From Pseudomonas azotoformans (lineage in GTDB: Bacteria; Pseudomonadota; Gammaproteobacteria; Pseudomonadales; Pseudomonadaceae), in NCBI RefSeq assembly GCF_900103345.1, contig NZ_LT629702.1, forward strand, positions 1,984,001 to 2,048,000: DNA of 64,000 bases. Reading direction: 5' to 3'. The position numbers were made by a program, and so were the translations under genes. The number at the start of each line of letters is the position of its first letter. Position 1 is the stretch's first letter. The notes below the pieces were generated by a model, which saw nothing but the letters and a program-made list of their open reading frames with translations, had not been told where the DNA came from and searched no databases. Below, piece by piece: positions 25,248 through 33,710 of the stretch.

Positions 25248-25850
25248 ATGACCGGCCGTATCATCATCGCCGATGACCACCCGATGTTCCGCGAAGGCAT
25301 GCTGCGCACCGTGCAGCGTCTGCTGCCGGAGGCCGTGGTGCAGGAAGCCGGCGACCTCGACGGTGTGCTCACGCTGATCCACGAAGGCGGCGAGATCGAC
25401 ACGCTGATCCTCGACCTGCGCTTCCCCGGCCTGACCTGCATGAGCCAACTGATCGAACTGCGCCAGCAACTACGGCGCACCACGCTGGTCGTGGTGTCGA
25501 TGGTGGACGACCCGGCATTGATCGATCAGGTGATGGCCCTGGGCGTGGACGGCTTCATCGGCAAGAACATTGCCCCCGACGAGATCGGCCAGGCGCTGCT
25601 GGCGATCCGCGAAGGCGAAGTACTGGTCAGGTTCGCCCCCTCCGGCCTGCTTCCGCTGGACACCCATACCCTCACCGCCCGCCAGCAAGACGTGCTGCGC
25701 CTGATCGCCCAGGGCAAGACCAACAAGGAAATCGCCAAGGCCCTGGATATCTCGCCGTTTACCGTGCGCATCCATGTGTCGTCGCTGCTGCGTACGCTAG
25801 GTGTGCCCTCGCGGGCGGCGGCTGCGGTCAAGTATTCCGGGGAGTTCTAG
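25248..25850 (+). CDS. NarL/LuxR-family response regulator
   Basis: 200 residues. The receiver domain has IIIADDHP and the phospho-acceptor in LILDLRFPG; the C-terminal LuxR helix-turn-helix is LTARQQDVLRLIAQGKTNKE ... PFTVRIHVSSLLRTLGV. The ATG at 25248 follows GGGAGGAG. It is divergent from the hybrid kinase and should be its phosphorylation partner. The gene resembles the orphan LuxR regulators that pair with soluble or hybrid kinases in alcohol-oxidation control, but I cannot name it. The stop overlaps that of the convergent GNAT gene by 4 bases. Confidence 0.9.
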   Translation: MTGRIIIADDHPMFREGMLRTVQRLLPEAVVQEAGDLDGVLTLIHEGGEIDTLILDLRFPGLTCMSQLIELRQQLRRTTLVVVSMVDDPALIDQVMALGVDGFIGKNIAPDEIGQALLAIREGEVLVRFAPSGLLPLDTHTLTARQQDVLRLIAQGKTNKEIAKALDISPFTVRIHVSSLLRTLGVPSRAAAAVKYSGEF

Positions 25851-26281
25851 GCGTTTTCGTCGCCTGTGCGGGTGAAGGAGTAGCGGTCGATATCAGTACG
25901 CAATTTCCAGCCCTGGCCTTGCCAATACTGGGCGGCGCTGCTGTTGGTCTTGAACACGTCAAGGTGGCATTTGTAGATGCCCAACTGCTCCAACGCGTCC
26001 AGGCAGCGCTGTGTCAGCGCCTGGGCGATGCCTCGGCGGCGAAAGTCCGGCACTACCAGCAGGTGTTGCAGGTAACCGCGACGCCCGTCGTGGCCGCACA
26101 TCACGCACGCGATCAATCGGCCGTCGGCTTCGGCGACAAAACTCATCTCGGGATTGCGCGCCAGGTAGCGCTCGGTGGCCTCGCGGGAGTCGGCGTCGCG
26201 CAGGGAGATGCCAGGGGTGTCTTGCATCAGGGCGAGGACGGCGTCGTAGTCGGCTGGGGTCATCACACGGATGTTGGGCAT
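25847..26281 (-). CDS. GNAT-family N-acetyltransferase
   Basis: 144 residues with the GNAT core: strand LIACVMCGHDGRRGYLQHLLV, acetyl-CoA loop PDFRRRGIAQALTQRCLDAL and C-terminal VFKTNSSAAQYWQGQGW, most like the RimI-type subgroup. It is monocistronic and overlaps the LuxR-type regulator gene tail to tail by 4 bases. The substrate is unknown. Confidence 0.87.
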   Translation of the reverse strand: MPNIRVMTPADYDAVLALMQDTPGISLRDADSREATERYLARNPEMSFVAEADGRLIACVMCGHDGRRGYLQHLLVVPDFRRRGIAQALTQRCLDALEQLGIYKCHLDVFKTNSSAAQYWQGQGWKLRTDIDRYSFTRTGDENA

Positions 26282-26461
26282 GGGCTGGGCCTGAGGTGAA
26301 GGGCCAAGCAGATTGGCACATTGTTGTGACGCTCTGCAGCCCTCTGCATCCGATATTTATGCTCACTTCCCAGCTTAATAATATTTTATTTATACCCCCC
26401 CTCCCCCTACCTTGAGGTCATGCCAACGCTGAATCCAACTGCATTACGCAAGGACAGAGAC

Positions 26462-27751
26462 ATGACTGAAACACTCACAAAAACAGACACGCTGGTGGTG
26501 GGCGCCGGCCAAGCTGGCGTGGCCATGAGCGAACATCTGAGCAAGCAAGGCGTGCCACACATGGTGCTGGAGCGCAGCCGCATCGCCGAGCGCTGGCGCA
26601 CCGGGCGCTGGGATTCGCTGGTGGCCAACGGCCCGGCGTGGCACGACCGCTTTCCCGGCCTGGCATTCGATACCGTCGCCCCGGACGGGTTTGCGCCTAA
26701 GGAGCGCGTGGCCGATTACTTTGAAGCCTACGCGCGCAAGTTCAACGCGCCGATCCGTACCGGCGTCGACGTACTGTCGGTGGTACGCAATGTCGGTCGC
26801 CCCGGCTTCACCGTGCACACCAGTGAAGGGGTGATCGAAGCCAACCGCGTGGTGGCCGCGACCGGGCCGTTCCAGAAGCCAGTGATTCCGGCCATCGCAC
26901 CTAAAGACAGCGCGTTGCATCAGATCCACTCCGCCGACTATCGCAACCCCGCGCAACTGCCGGCCGGTGCCGTGCTGGTGGTGGGCGCCGGCTCATCCGG
27001 CGTGCAGATTGCCGATGAATTGCAGCGCTCCGGGCGCCAGGTGTACCTCTCGGTCGGCCCCCACGACCGCCCGCCCCGCGCCTACCGCAACCGCGATTTC
27101 TGCTGGTGGCTGGGGGTGCTGGGCGAGTGGGACCAAGCGGCGATGAAGCCCGGCCGCGAGCACGTGACCATTGCCGTCAGCGGCGCACACGGCGGCAAGA
27201 CCATCGACTTCCGCGAGCTGGCCCAGCAAGGCATGACCCTGGTTGGCCTGACCCAGGCGTTCAATGGCAACGTCGCCACCTTCCAGCCGAACCTGGTGGA
27301 GAACCTGGCACGCGGCGATGAAAACTACCTGGCCCTGCTGGATGCCGCCGATGCCTACATCGAGCGCAACGGCCTGGACTTGCCCCTGGAACCCGAAGCC
27401 CGTCGTGTGTTCCCCGACGCCGAGTGCATCAAGCAGCCGATCCTGGAGCTGGACCTGGCCGCGGCCGGCATCACTTCGATCATCTGGGCCACTGGCTTTG
27501 CCGTGGACTACAGCTGGCTGAAAGTCGATGCCTTCGACGCCGCCGGCAAGCCAGCGCACCAGCGCGGGGTCTCCACCGAAGCCGGGATCTACTTCCTCGG
27601 TTTGCCGTGGCAGTCGCGCCGTGGCTCGTCGTTTATCTGGGGGGTGTGGCACGACGCCAAATACGTGGCCGACCACATCGCCATTCAGCGTCAATACCTC
27701 GAATACCGCGAAGCCGCCCCGGTGGTTCGCCCATCCCCTGTCAACGCCTGA
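26462..27751 (+). CDS. Flavin-containing monooxygenase / FAD-NAD(P) oxidoreductase
   Basis: 429 residues. Two dinucleotide motifs are evident: FAD site VVGAGQAGVAMSEHL at about residue 14 and NAD(P)H site VLVVGAGSSGVQIADEL at about 174. The sequence WDSLVANGPAWHDRFPGL and the ATGF motif (IIWATGFAVDYSWL) fit CzcO-like class B monooxygenases. These oxygenate nitrogen, sulfur or ketone groups in the cytoplasm. The ATG at 26462 follows AAGGACAGAGAC, with an AT-rich 180-base promoter region. It heads an operon with RidA, DUF1028 and M20 deacylase genes (gaps of 23, 11 and -4 bases). Confidence 0.9.
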   Translation: MTETLTKTDTLVVGAGQAGVAMSEHLSKQGVPHMVLERSRIAERWRTGRWDSLVANGPAWHDRFPGLAFDTVAPDGFAPKERVADYFEAYARKFNAPIRTGVDVLSVVRNVGRPGFTVHTSEGVIEANRVVAATGPFQKPVIPAIAPKDSALHQIHSADYRNPAQLPAGAVLVVGAGSSGVQIADELQRSGRQVYLSVGPHDRPPRAYRNRDFCWWLGVLGEWDQAAMKPGREHVTIAVSGAHGGKTIDFRELAQQGMTLVGLTQAFNGNVATFQPNLVENLARGDENYLALLDAADAYIERNGLDLPLEPEARRVFPDAECIKQPILELDLAAAGITSIIWATGFAVDYSWLKVDAFDAAGKPAHQRGVSTEAGIYFLGLPWQSRRGSSFIWGVWHDAKYVADHIAIQRQYLEYREAAPVVRPSPVNA

Positions 27752-27774
27752 GCCTTATTGCCGGAGTTTTCCTG

Positions 27775-28185
27775 ATGCCTACTCACACCCGTATCCGCAT
27801 GTTCAACACGAAAGAAACCTACCCCAACCAGAGCCTCGACAACGACCTGTGCCAGGCCGTGCGCGCCGGCAATACCGTGTACGTGCGCGGCCAGGTCGGC
27901 ACCGATTTCGACGGTAACCTGATCGGCCTTGGCGACCCACGCGCCCAGGCCGAGCAAGCGATGAAAAACGTCAAGCAACTGCTGGAAGAAGCCGGCAGCG
28001 ACCTCAGCCACATCGTCAAGACCACCACCTACCTGATCGACCCGCGCTACCGCGAACCGGTGTACCAAGAGGTCGGCAAGTGGCTCAAGGGCGTGTTCCC
28101 GATTTCCACCGGGCTGGTGGTGTCGGCGCTCGGCCAGCCGCAGTGGCTGATGGAAATCGATGTAATCGCGGTTATTCCCGAATAA
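27775..28185 (+). CDS. RidA/YjgF-family imine deaminase
   Basis: 136 residues of the RidA fold: N-terminal VRAGNTVYVRGQVGTDFDGN, helix AQAEQAMKNVKQLLEEAGSDLSHIVKTTTYLID and C-terminal STGLVVSALGQPQWLMEIDVIAV. The catalytic arginine position of housekeeping RidA is not obvious, so it belongs to a subfamily that often sits in catabolic operons. It would hydrolyse a reactive enamine or imine intermediate. CCGGAG precedes the ATG at 27775. It follows the monooxygenase by 23 bases. Confidence 0.9.
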   Translation: MPTHTRIRMFNTKETYPNQSLDNDLCQAVRAGNTVYVRGQVGTDFDGNLIGLGDPRAQAEQAMKNVKQLLEEAGSDLSHIVKTTTYLIDPRYREPVYQEVGKWLKGVFPISTGLVVSALGQPQWLMEIDVIAVIPE

Positions 28186-28196
28186 GGAGCGCCACC

Positions 28197-28874
28197 ATGA
28201 CCTTTTCAATCGTCGCCCGTTGTGCCGAGACCGGGCAGCTAGGCATCGCCATCAGCTCCTCGAGCATTGCCGTAGGCGCCCGCTGCCCATGGCTGCGGCC
28301 GGGTGTGGGCGCGGTGTCGACCCAGAACATCACCCTGCCGGCCCTGGGCCCGGACGTGCTTGATTTGCTGGAACAGGGCTTGGCCCCAGCTGAGGCCATC
28401 GACAAGGCGTTGACGAGCAACGGCTACAGCCAGTACCGGCAACTGACGGCGATTGATCACCTGGGGCGCAGCGTGCATTTCAGCGGCAGCGAAACCCTCG
28501 GCACTCACCACGCGGTGTCGGGCGAACAGTGCGTGGCGGCGGGCAACATGCTGGCCGACCGCGCGGTGATCGAGGCGATGGTCACTGCTTTCGAGCAAGG
28601 TGAAGGCCAACTGGCCGACCGACTGCTGGCGGCCATGCACGCCGCGATTGCCGCCGGCGGCGAAGCCGGCCCGGTGCATTCGGCCGCGCTGGTGGTGGTG
28701 GGCGAATTGACCTGGCCGATCATCAACCTGCGCGTGGATTGGGCCGATGAGCAACCGATCCTCGCACTGCAAACGCTCTGGGACGCCTACCGTCCGCAGG
28801 TGCAGGACTACATCGACCGCGCCCTCGCCCCGGACCGTTCGCCCGGCTACGGCGTGGCCGGAGATGACCGATGA
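28197..28874 (+). CDS. DUF1028-family protein (putative Ntn-type hydrolase)
   Basis: 225 residues. The opening MTFSIVARCAETGQLGIAIS and the downstream GVGAVSTQNITLP are typical of DUF1028, which as I recall is grouped in Pfam with the N-terminal-nucleophile hydrolases. If so, Thr2 exposed after removal of Met1 would be the nucleophile and the activity an amidohydrolase. AAGGAG lies just before the ATG at 28197; the stop overlaps the M20 gene start by 4 bases (ATGA). The family is frequently found with RidA and permease genes, but the substrate is not known. Confidence 0.85.
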   Translation: MTFSIVARCAETGQLGIAISSSSIAVGARCPWLRPGVGAVSTQNITLPALGPDVLDLLEQGLAPAEAIDKALTSNGYSQYRQLTAIDHLGRSVHFSGSETLGTHHAVSGEQCVAAGNMLADRAVIEAMVTAFEQGEGQLADRLLAAMHAAIAAGGEAGPVHSAALVVVGELTWPIINLRVDWADEQPILALQTLWDAYRPQVQDYIDRALAPDRSPGYGVAGDDR

Positions 28875-30016
28875 GCACCAGCCGCGAACTGCTGCAATCG
28901 CTGGTTGCGTTCGACACCACCAGCCGTGAATCCAACCTGCAACTGATCGAGTTTGTACGCGATTACCTGGCCGGTTTCGGGGTGGCCAGCGAGTTGATCT
29001 ACAACGAGGAACGCAGCAAGGCCAACCTGTTTGCCAGCGTCGGCCCGGTAGAGTTGCCCGGCATTGTGCTGTCGGGGCATACCGATGTAGTGCCGGTGGA
29101 CGGCCAGCCCTGGACGGTGCCGCCGTTCGAGTTGACCGAGCGCGATGGCAAGCTGTTTGGCCGCGGCACCGCCGATATGAAGGGCTATATCGCCTGCGTG
29201 CTGGCGCTGGTGCCGGCACTGGTTGCAGCGCCGCTGCGGGTGCCGGTGCACATCGCCCTGTCCTATGACGAAGAAGTCGGTTGCCTGGGTGTGCGTTCGT
29301 TGCTCGCAGTGTTGGAGCAACGCCCGGTCAAACCCATGCTGTGCATCATCGGCGAACCCACCGAACTCAAGCCGGTGCTCGGGCACAAGGGCAAGCTGGC
29401 GATGCGCTGTGATGTGCATGGCGAGGCGTGCCACTCGGCCTATGCACCGTATGGCGTGAATGCGATTGAACATGCCGCCGAGTTGATCGGTGAACTGGGG
29501 CGGATTGGGCAGCGACTGCGCGATACCCAGGATGCGCGGTTTGACCCGCCGTTCAGCACGGTGCAGACCGGGGTGATCAGTGGCGGCAAGGCCCTCAACA
29601 TCGTGCCAGCGGATTGCCGGTTTGATTTCGAGGTGCGCGCGTTACCGTCGCAGGACCCGTCCGAGGTGGCGGACGAATTGAAGGCGTATGCCGAGCAGCA
29701 GGTGCTGCCACGCATGCAGGCGGTGAGCGCGCAGAGTGCGATTCGGTTTACCGAGCTGTCGGCGTACCCCGGGTTGGTCACCGATGAACGCAGCCAGGCG
29801 GCGCAGTGGATTGCGGCGTTTTCCGGTTCGAAGGAGTTCGGCACGGTGGCGTTTGGGACCGAAGGCGGGTTGTTTGATGCAGTGGGCATTCCCACGGTGG
29901 TGTGCGGGCCGGGCAGCATGGACCAGGGGCATAAGCCGGATGAGTTTGTGACGGTGGAGCAACTGGCGGGGTGTGATGCGATGTTGGGGCGGATGTTGGC
30001 GTCTGTTCGCGCTTGA
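28871..30016 (+). CDS. M20-family deacylase, acetylornithine deacetylase (ArgE)-like
   Basis: 381 residues. Metal-binding features of peptidase family M20 are complete: SGHTDVVPVDGQPW, FGRGTADMKGYIAC, catalytic acidic pair SYDEEVGCLG, and EPTELKPVLGHKG; a terminal GPGSMDQGHKPDEF supplies the last histidine. It is ArgE-like in length and motifs. Because it is translationally coupled to DUF1028 inside a catabolic cluster, its job is more likely to hydrolyse an N-acyl intermediate of that pathway than to serve arginine synthesis. A hairpin with U-runs follows the gene. Confidence 0.88.
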   Translation: MSTSRELLQSLVAFDTTSRESNLQLIEFVRDYLAGFGVASELIYNEERSKANLFASVGPVELPGIVLSGHTDVVPVDGQPWTVPPFELTERDGKLFGRGTADMKGYIACVLALVPALVAAPLRVPVHIALSYDEEVGCLGVRSLLAVLEQRPVKPMLCIIGEPTELKPVLGHKGKLAMRCDVHGEACHSAYAPYGVNAIEHAAELIGELGRIGQRLRDTQDARFDPPFSTVQTGVISGGKALNIVPADCRFDFEVRALPSQDPSEVADELKAYAEQQVLPRMQAVSAQSAIRFTELSAYPGLVTDERSQAAQWIAAFSGSKEFGTVAFGTEGGLFDAVGIPTVVCGPGSMDQGHKPDEFVTVEQLAGCDAMLGRMLASVRA

Positions 30017-30052
30017 GCACTTGGATTCATGCAGAGCCTGGTAAGCGCTTGG

Positions 30053-30104
30053 TTTTGTAGTGAGCGGGCTTGCCCCGCGCGAGGCAAGCTCGCTCACTAC
30101 AAAA
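30053..30104. terminator. REP-derived hairpin acting as bidirectional terminator
   Basis: TTTTGTAGTGAGCGGGCTTG (30053-30072) pairs with CAAGCTCGCTCACTACAAAA (30085-30104) with one mismatch. A-runs and T-runs flank it on both strands, and it separates convergent genes ending at 30016 and 30122. The head is the same REP sequence found at 19.8 and 38.9 kb. Confidence 0.8.
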
Positions 30105-30121
30105 GCAAGGCGTGCCTGGAT

Positions 30122-31033
30122 TTAGCCAAGGATTCGGGCGAGTTCTTCCCGGCAGTAGTCGACAAATAGCTGCACCGGCTTGGTCAACGGCGCCCGCCGC
30201 AGCCACACCGCAGACAGGCCGGAACCGGTGACGGTCTCGGCCAACGGCACACACACGACCTTTTGCCCGTCATAGGTGTACTCGGTGAACGGCTTGGTCA
30301 CCAGAATCGAAAACCCGAACCCCCGCCCCACCATGCCCCGCACCATTTCGATTGACGGCGAGCTGAACACGATATTCGGCGTCAGCCCGCGCTCTTCAAA
30401 GATGCTCACGAAGTAGGTGCGGCTGGGCAACACGTCCAGCAGGATCATCGGTTCCAGCACCAGGTCTGCCAGCGAGACCTTGGCCTGCTGCGCAAAGCGG
30501 TGATCAGCCGGCAGCAGCGCGTAAGGTTGCTGCGGCGGCATCAGCGGTGTGGTTTCGATAGTCGCGCCAAGGTCGTGCTCAAAGAGCATGGCCACGTCGA
30601 TACTGCCCGCCGTCAGCGCCTGCACCAGCTCCTGTTGTTCGCCATCGCGGATACGGATTTCCACCCCCGGCCAACGCGCCTTGAAGCCGGCGATCAGGCG
30701 CGGCAGGTACAGCGGCGCCACGGTTTCAAAGCAGCCGATATCGATCTGCCCCGCCACCACGTCATTGTCCGCCAGGGCGTTCTGCTCGAACTCGTGGGCC
30801 ACCCGCAGCAGCTCCAGCGCCTTGCGGTAAAAGCGTGCGCCGCTGGGTGTCAGCGACACGCCCTGGGCGTGATGACGGATAAACAGCTGCACGCCAAAGC
30901 TGTCTTCCAGCTGCTTGATCGCCGTGGATACCGACGGCTGCGCGATATACAGCTTGCGCGACGCCTCGGCGACGCTGCCGCACTCGGCGGTGGTGACGAA
31001 ATATCTGAGCTGGCGCAGGTTGTAGGCAGCCAT
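30122..31033 (-). CDS. LysR-family transcriptional regulator of the FMO-RidA cluster
   Basis: 303 residues. The winged helix reads LRQLRYFVTTAECGSVAEASRKLYIAQPSVSTAIKQLEDSFGVQLFIRHH; the effector domain follows. GGAGGTCCCG lies before the ATG at 31033. It is divergent from the NCS1 permease (218 bases between starts, with an inverted repeat CTATA-N12-TATAG) and convergent with the M20 gene, so it is flanked on both sides by the cluster it probably controls. Confidence 0.9.
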   Translation of the reverse strand: MAAYNLRQLRYFVTTAECGSVAEASRKLYIAQPSVSTAIKQLEDSFGVQLFIRHHAQGVSLTPSGARFYRKALELLRVAHEFEQNALADNDVVAGQIDIGCFETVAPLYLPRLIAGFKARWPGVEIRIRDGEQQELVQALTAGSIDVAMLFEHDLGATIETTPLMPPQQPYALLPADHRFAQQAKVSLADLVLEPMILLDVLPSRTYFVSIFEERGLTPNIVFSSPSIEMVRGMVGRGFGFSILVTKPFTEYTYDGQKVVCVPLAETVTGSGLSAVWLRRAPLTKPVQLFVDYCREELARILG

Positions 31034-31108
31034 CGGGACCTCCAGAAACGTGGGACTTCGCCCGTCAATCAGGTGTAGGCAACATACCGGAGCGCGACAA
31101 GACGCGAG

Positions 31109-31130
31109 CTATATTTTTTAAGGTCTATAG
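31109..31130. promoter_or_regulatory. Inverted repeat CTATA-N12-TATAG, candidate LysR operator
   Basis: CTATA (31109-31113) and TATAG (31126-31130) form a dyad in the AT-rich part of the divergent LysR/permease intergenic region, containing the T-N11-A pattern expected of a LysR box. Confidence 0.5.
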
Positions 31131-31251
31131 CAACAAACTTACTAATTTACCTCCCCGCGCCCATTGCAGATGATCACTCCAACAACAAAGCGCCGCGCAG
31201 GTGGCGCACAGCGAAGTACGTCAACGTACTCACCTTGCCTTGGAGCTCGTC

Positions 31252-32667
31252 ATGGTTACCACTGCAACATCCTCCGCCCCGCTTATCGAAAAACACACGA
31301 TTGGATACGTGCCCCCGGAAGACCGCCATGGAAAGGTCAGAGACCTGTTCACCCTGTGGTTCGGCGGCAACATCGCGCCGTTGCCGATCGTCACGGGGGC
31401 GCTGGGTGTGCAACTGTTCCACCTCAACCTGCTCTGGGGCATCGTCGCGATCCTCGTCGGCCACCTGGTTGGCGGCGTGTTGATGGCGCTGCACTCGGCC
31501 CAGGGCCCGCAGATGGGCATCCCGCAAATGATCCAGAGCCGCGCCCAGTTCGGCTCGCTCGGTGCCCTGCTGGTGGTGGTGATTGCCGGCGTGATGTATG
31601 TCGGCTTCTTCGCCTCCAACATCGTGCTGGCGGGCAAGTCCCTGCACGGCGTGGTCGACGCCGTGCCCGTGCCAGTGGGCATCGTGATCGGCGCCATCGG
31701 CTCCGGCATCATCGGCATCATCGGCTACCGCTTCATCCACGTGCTCAACCGCATCGGCACCTGGGTGCTGGGCGCCGGGATCGTGTTGGGGTTCGGCTAT
31801 ATCTTCACCCACGTACAGACCACAGATTTCCTGACCCGTGGTGAATTCAACATCTCCGGTTGGCTGGCAACGGTGTCCCTGGCGGCGCTGTGGCAAATCG
31901 CATTCGCGCCCTACGTTTCGGACTACTCGCGCTACCTGCCGGCCGATGTGCCGGTCGCCTCCACCTTCTGGACCACCTACCTCGGCTCGGCCCTGGGCTC
32001 CAGCCTGTCGTTCATCTTCGGCGCCGTCGCCGTGCTCGCCACCCCGGTCGGCATGGACACCATGGACGCCGTCAAACTCGCCACCGGCGCCATCGGCCCG
32101 TTGATGCTGGTGCTGTTTTTGCTCAGCGTGATCAGCCACAACGCGCTCAATTTGTATGGTGCCGTGCTGTCGATCATCACCCTGGTGCAGACCTTTGCAT
32201 ACAGCTGGATTCCCACCGCCAAAAGCCGCGCGGTGATCTCGATCCTGGTGTTGGCGGCCTGTGCGATTGCCGCGGTGTTTGCCTCCAAGGACTTCATCGG
32301 CCACTTCGTCGACATGGTGCTGGTGCTGCTGGTGGTGCTGGTGCCATGGACGGCGATCAACCTGATCGACTTCTATGCGATCCATAAGGGCAAGTACGAC
32401 ATTGCCTCGATCTTCCGCGTGGACGGCGGGATTTACGGACGCTACAACCCACAGGCGTTGCTGGCGTATGCAGTGGGGATCGTGGTGCAGATTCCGTTCA
32501 TGAACACGCCGCTGTATGTCGGGCCGATTTCGGCGCATATCAACGGGGCGGACCTGTCCTGGGTGGTGGGGTTGGTGGTGACGTCGCCGTTGTACTTCTG
32601 GTTGGCGAGTCGGGACAGTGCTTATAAGCGGCGGATGGAGGGAGGGACGTGGCTGGGTGGAGTTTGA
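31252..32667 (+). CDS. NCS1-type cytosine/purine/hydantoin permease
   Basis: 471 residues with about twelve membrane helices. NCS1 features: the N-terminal FTLWFGGNIAPLPIVTGALG before helix 1, GPQMGIPQMIQSRAQFG after helix 2 and VPWTAINLIDFYAIHKGKYD in a late loop. These transporters import nucleobases, hydantoins, allantoin, thiamine or related N-heterocycles with Na+ or H+. The ATG at 31252 has TTGGAG upstream. It is divergent from the LysR gene and is the obvious uptake component for the FMO-RidA-DUF1028-M20 pathway, suggesting a nitrogen heterocycle as substrate. Confidence 0.92.
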   Translation: MVTTATSSAPLIEKHTIGYVPPEDRHGKVRDLFTLWFGGNIAPLPIVTGALGVQLFHLNLLWGIVAILVGHLVGGVLMALHSAQGPQMGIPQMIQSRAQFGSLGALLVVVIAGVMYVGFFASNIVLAGKSLHGVVDAVPVPVGIVIGAIGSGIIGIIGYRFIHVLNRIGTWVLGAGIVLGFGYIFTHVQTTDFLTRGEFNISGWLATVSLAALWQIAFAPYVSDYSRYLPADVPVASTFWTTYLGSALGSSLSFIFGAVAVLATPVGMDTMDAVKLATGAIGPLMLVLFLLSVISHNALNLYGAVLSIITLVQTFAYSWIPTAKSRAVISILVLAACAIAAVFASKDFIGHFVDMVLVLLVVLVPWTAINLIDFYAIHKGKYDIASIFRVDGGIYGRYNPQALLAYAVGIVVQIPFMNTPLYVGPISAHINGADLSWVVGLVVTSPLYFWLASRDSAYKRRMEGGTWLGGV

Positions 32668-32762
32668 TGCACCCGTTGCAATTGGAACCAGACGCGTACG
32701 TACAGCCACAAAGCGTGGCTTGTATTGAACCGTTCCATCAACCTCCATCAGCGAGTTCCCGA

Positions 32763-33146
32763 ATGTCTGCTATTCAGTTTCAACCTCTATCGGCGTCAAC
32801 CGTTGCCTCTCAGTCACAGGTTGGCGCACTTCAGAACACCGTCAACACCGCGCCTACCGCCAGGGAAAAAATCGAGGTACTGGTCAGGGCGAGCGATGTC
32901 GATAAAACCATGAACATTGCCTTCAGGATCGCCGAAGCGATGGGCATGGCATTTCCGAATGCGGAGGTTGGCAGCCCGGAACATGCTAATTTCCAAACAC
33001 CGGAGAACGGCTATCCGATCAAATTCGACTTCAGACCGGATGGTCCTGACGGTACCTATACCTCCGAGCTTCAACAGAAGATCAACCGCTTCAAGGAACA
33101 GTTTGCTCAGACGCTTCGTCATGAAGGCGTAGAAAACGCCCATTGA
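32763..33146 (+). CDS. Hypothetical protein
   Basis: About 127 residues. No signal peptide, membrane helix or family I recognise; the centre is a mixed helix region (KIEVLVRASDVDKTMNIAFR) and the C terminus is likely helical (ELQQKINRFKEQFAQTLRHE). The ATG at 32763 is the most probable start but an upstream in-frame extension is open. It follows the permease by 95 bases that include a short hairpin (AGCCAC-N5-GTGGCT at 32704-32720). Base composition is less GC-rich than its neighbours. Confidence 0.55.
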   Translation: MSAIQFQPLSASTVASQSQVGALQNTVNTAPTAREKIEVLVRASDVDKTMNIAFRIAEAMGMAFPNAEVGSPEHANFQTPENGYPIKFDFRPDGPDGTYTSELQQKINRFKEQFAQTLRHEGVENAH

Positions 33147-33218
33147 TATACCCACCTGTGGCTATGCGCTTGCCTGATACCTAATATGTCACCTTTCAGT
33201 CACACCCCAGGAAACCCC

Positions 33219-33710
33219 ATGTCCATCCTCACCTTGCGCAACGCCCTCCCCGCCGACGCCGCCCGTTGCTTTGAAATCGAGATCAGCGCCTACGAAGGCG
33301 ACGAAGCCGCCACCCTGGAAAAGATCGCCACGCGTATTGCGCAGTACCCGCAAGGTTTTCTGATCCTGGAAGCGGCTGGCGAAGTGGTGGGTTTCATCAA
33401 CGGCGGCTGCGCCCACAAGGTGGTGATGTCAGATGAAGCGTTCAAGGAGTTGGTGGGCCACTCGGCCGACGCGCCGAATGTGGTGATCATGTCGGTGGTG
33501 GTCGACCCGGCGCACCAGGGCAAGGGCTATTCGAGAATACTGATGACCGAGTTTGTGCAGCGCATGCGCGGCATGGGCAAGCAGACGATTCACCTGATGT
33601 GCAAGGAACAGCATGTGCCGCTGTATGAGCGCATGGGTTACCAGTATGTGCAGCCGTCGCCATCGGATCACGGTGGCATGGCGTGGCATGAGATGGTGAT
33701 GGTGTTCTAG
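33219..33710 (+). CDS. GNAT-family N-acetyltransferase
   Basis: 163 residues. GNAT elements: GFINGGCAHKV strand, acetyl-CoA loop VVDPAHQGKGYSRILMTEFVQRM, and VPLYERMGYQYVQPSPSDHGG, closest in style to serotonin/arylalkylamine-type acetyltransferases. The ATG at 33219 follows CAGGAAACCCC. Monocistronic; substrate unknown. Confidence 0.87.
   Translation: MSILTLRNALPADAARCFEIEISAYEGDEAATLEKIATRIAQYPQGFLILEAAGEVVGFINGGCAHKVVMSDEAFKELVGHSADAPNVVIMSVVVDPAHQGKGYSRILMTEFVQRMRGMGKQTIHLMCKEQHVPLYERMGYQYVQPSPSDHGGMAWHEMVMVF

Noticed and set aside
28871..30016. Arginine biosynthesis ArgE
   Set aside because: Motifs fit, but pseudomonads make arginine through the ArgJ cycle and this gene is coupled to a catabolic operon, so the name argE was not assigned.
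31174..32748. 524-codon minus-strand frame
   Set aside because: Antisense of the NCS1 permease; histidine/glutamine/aspartate-rich shadow with no domain.
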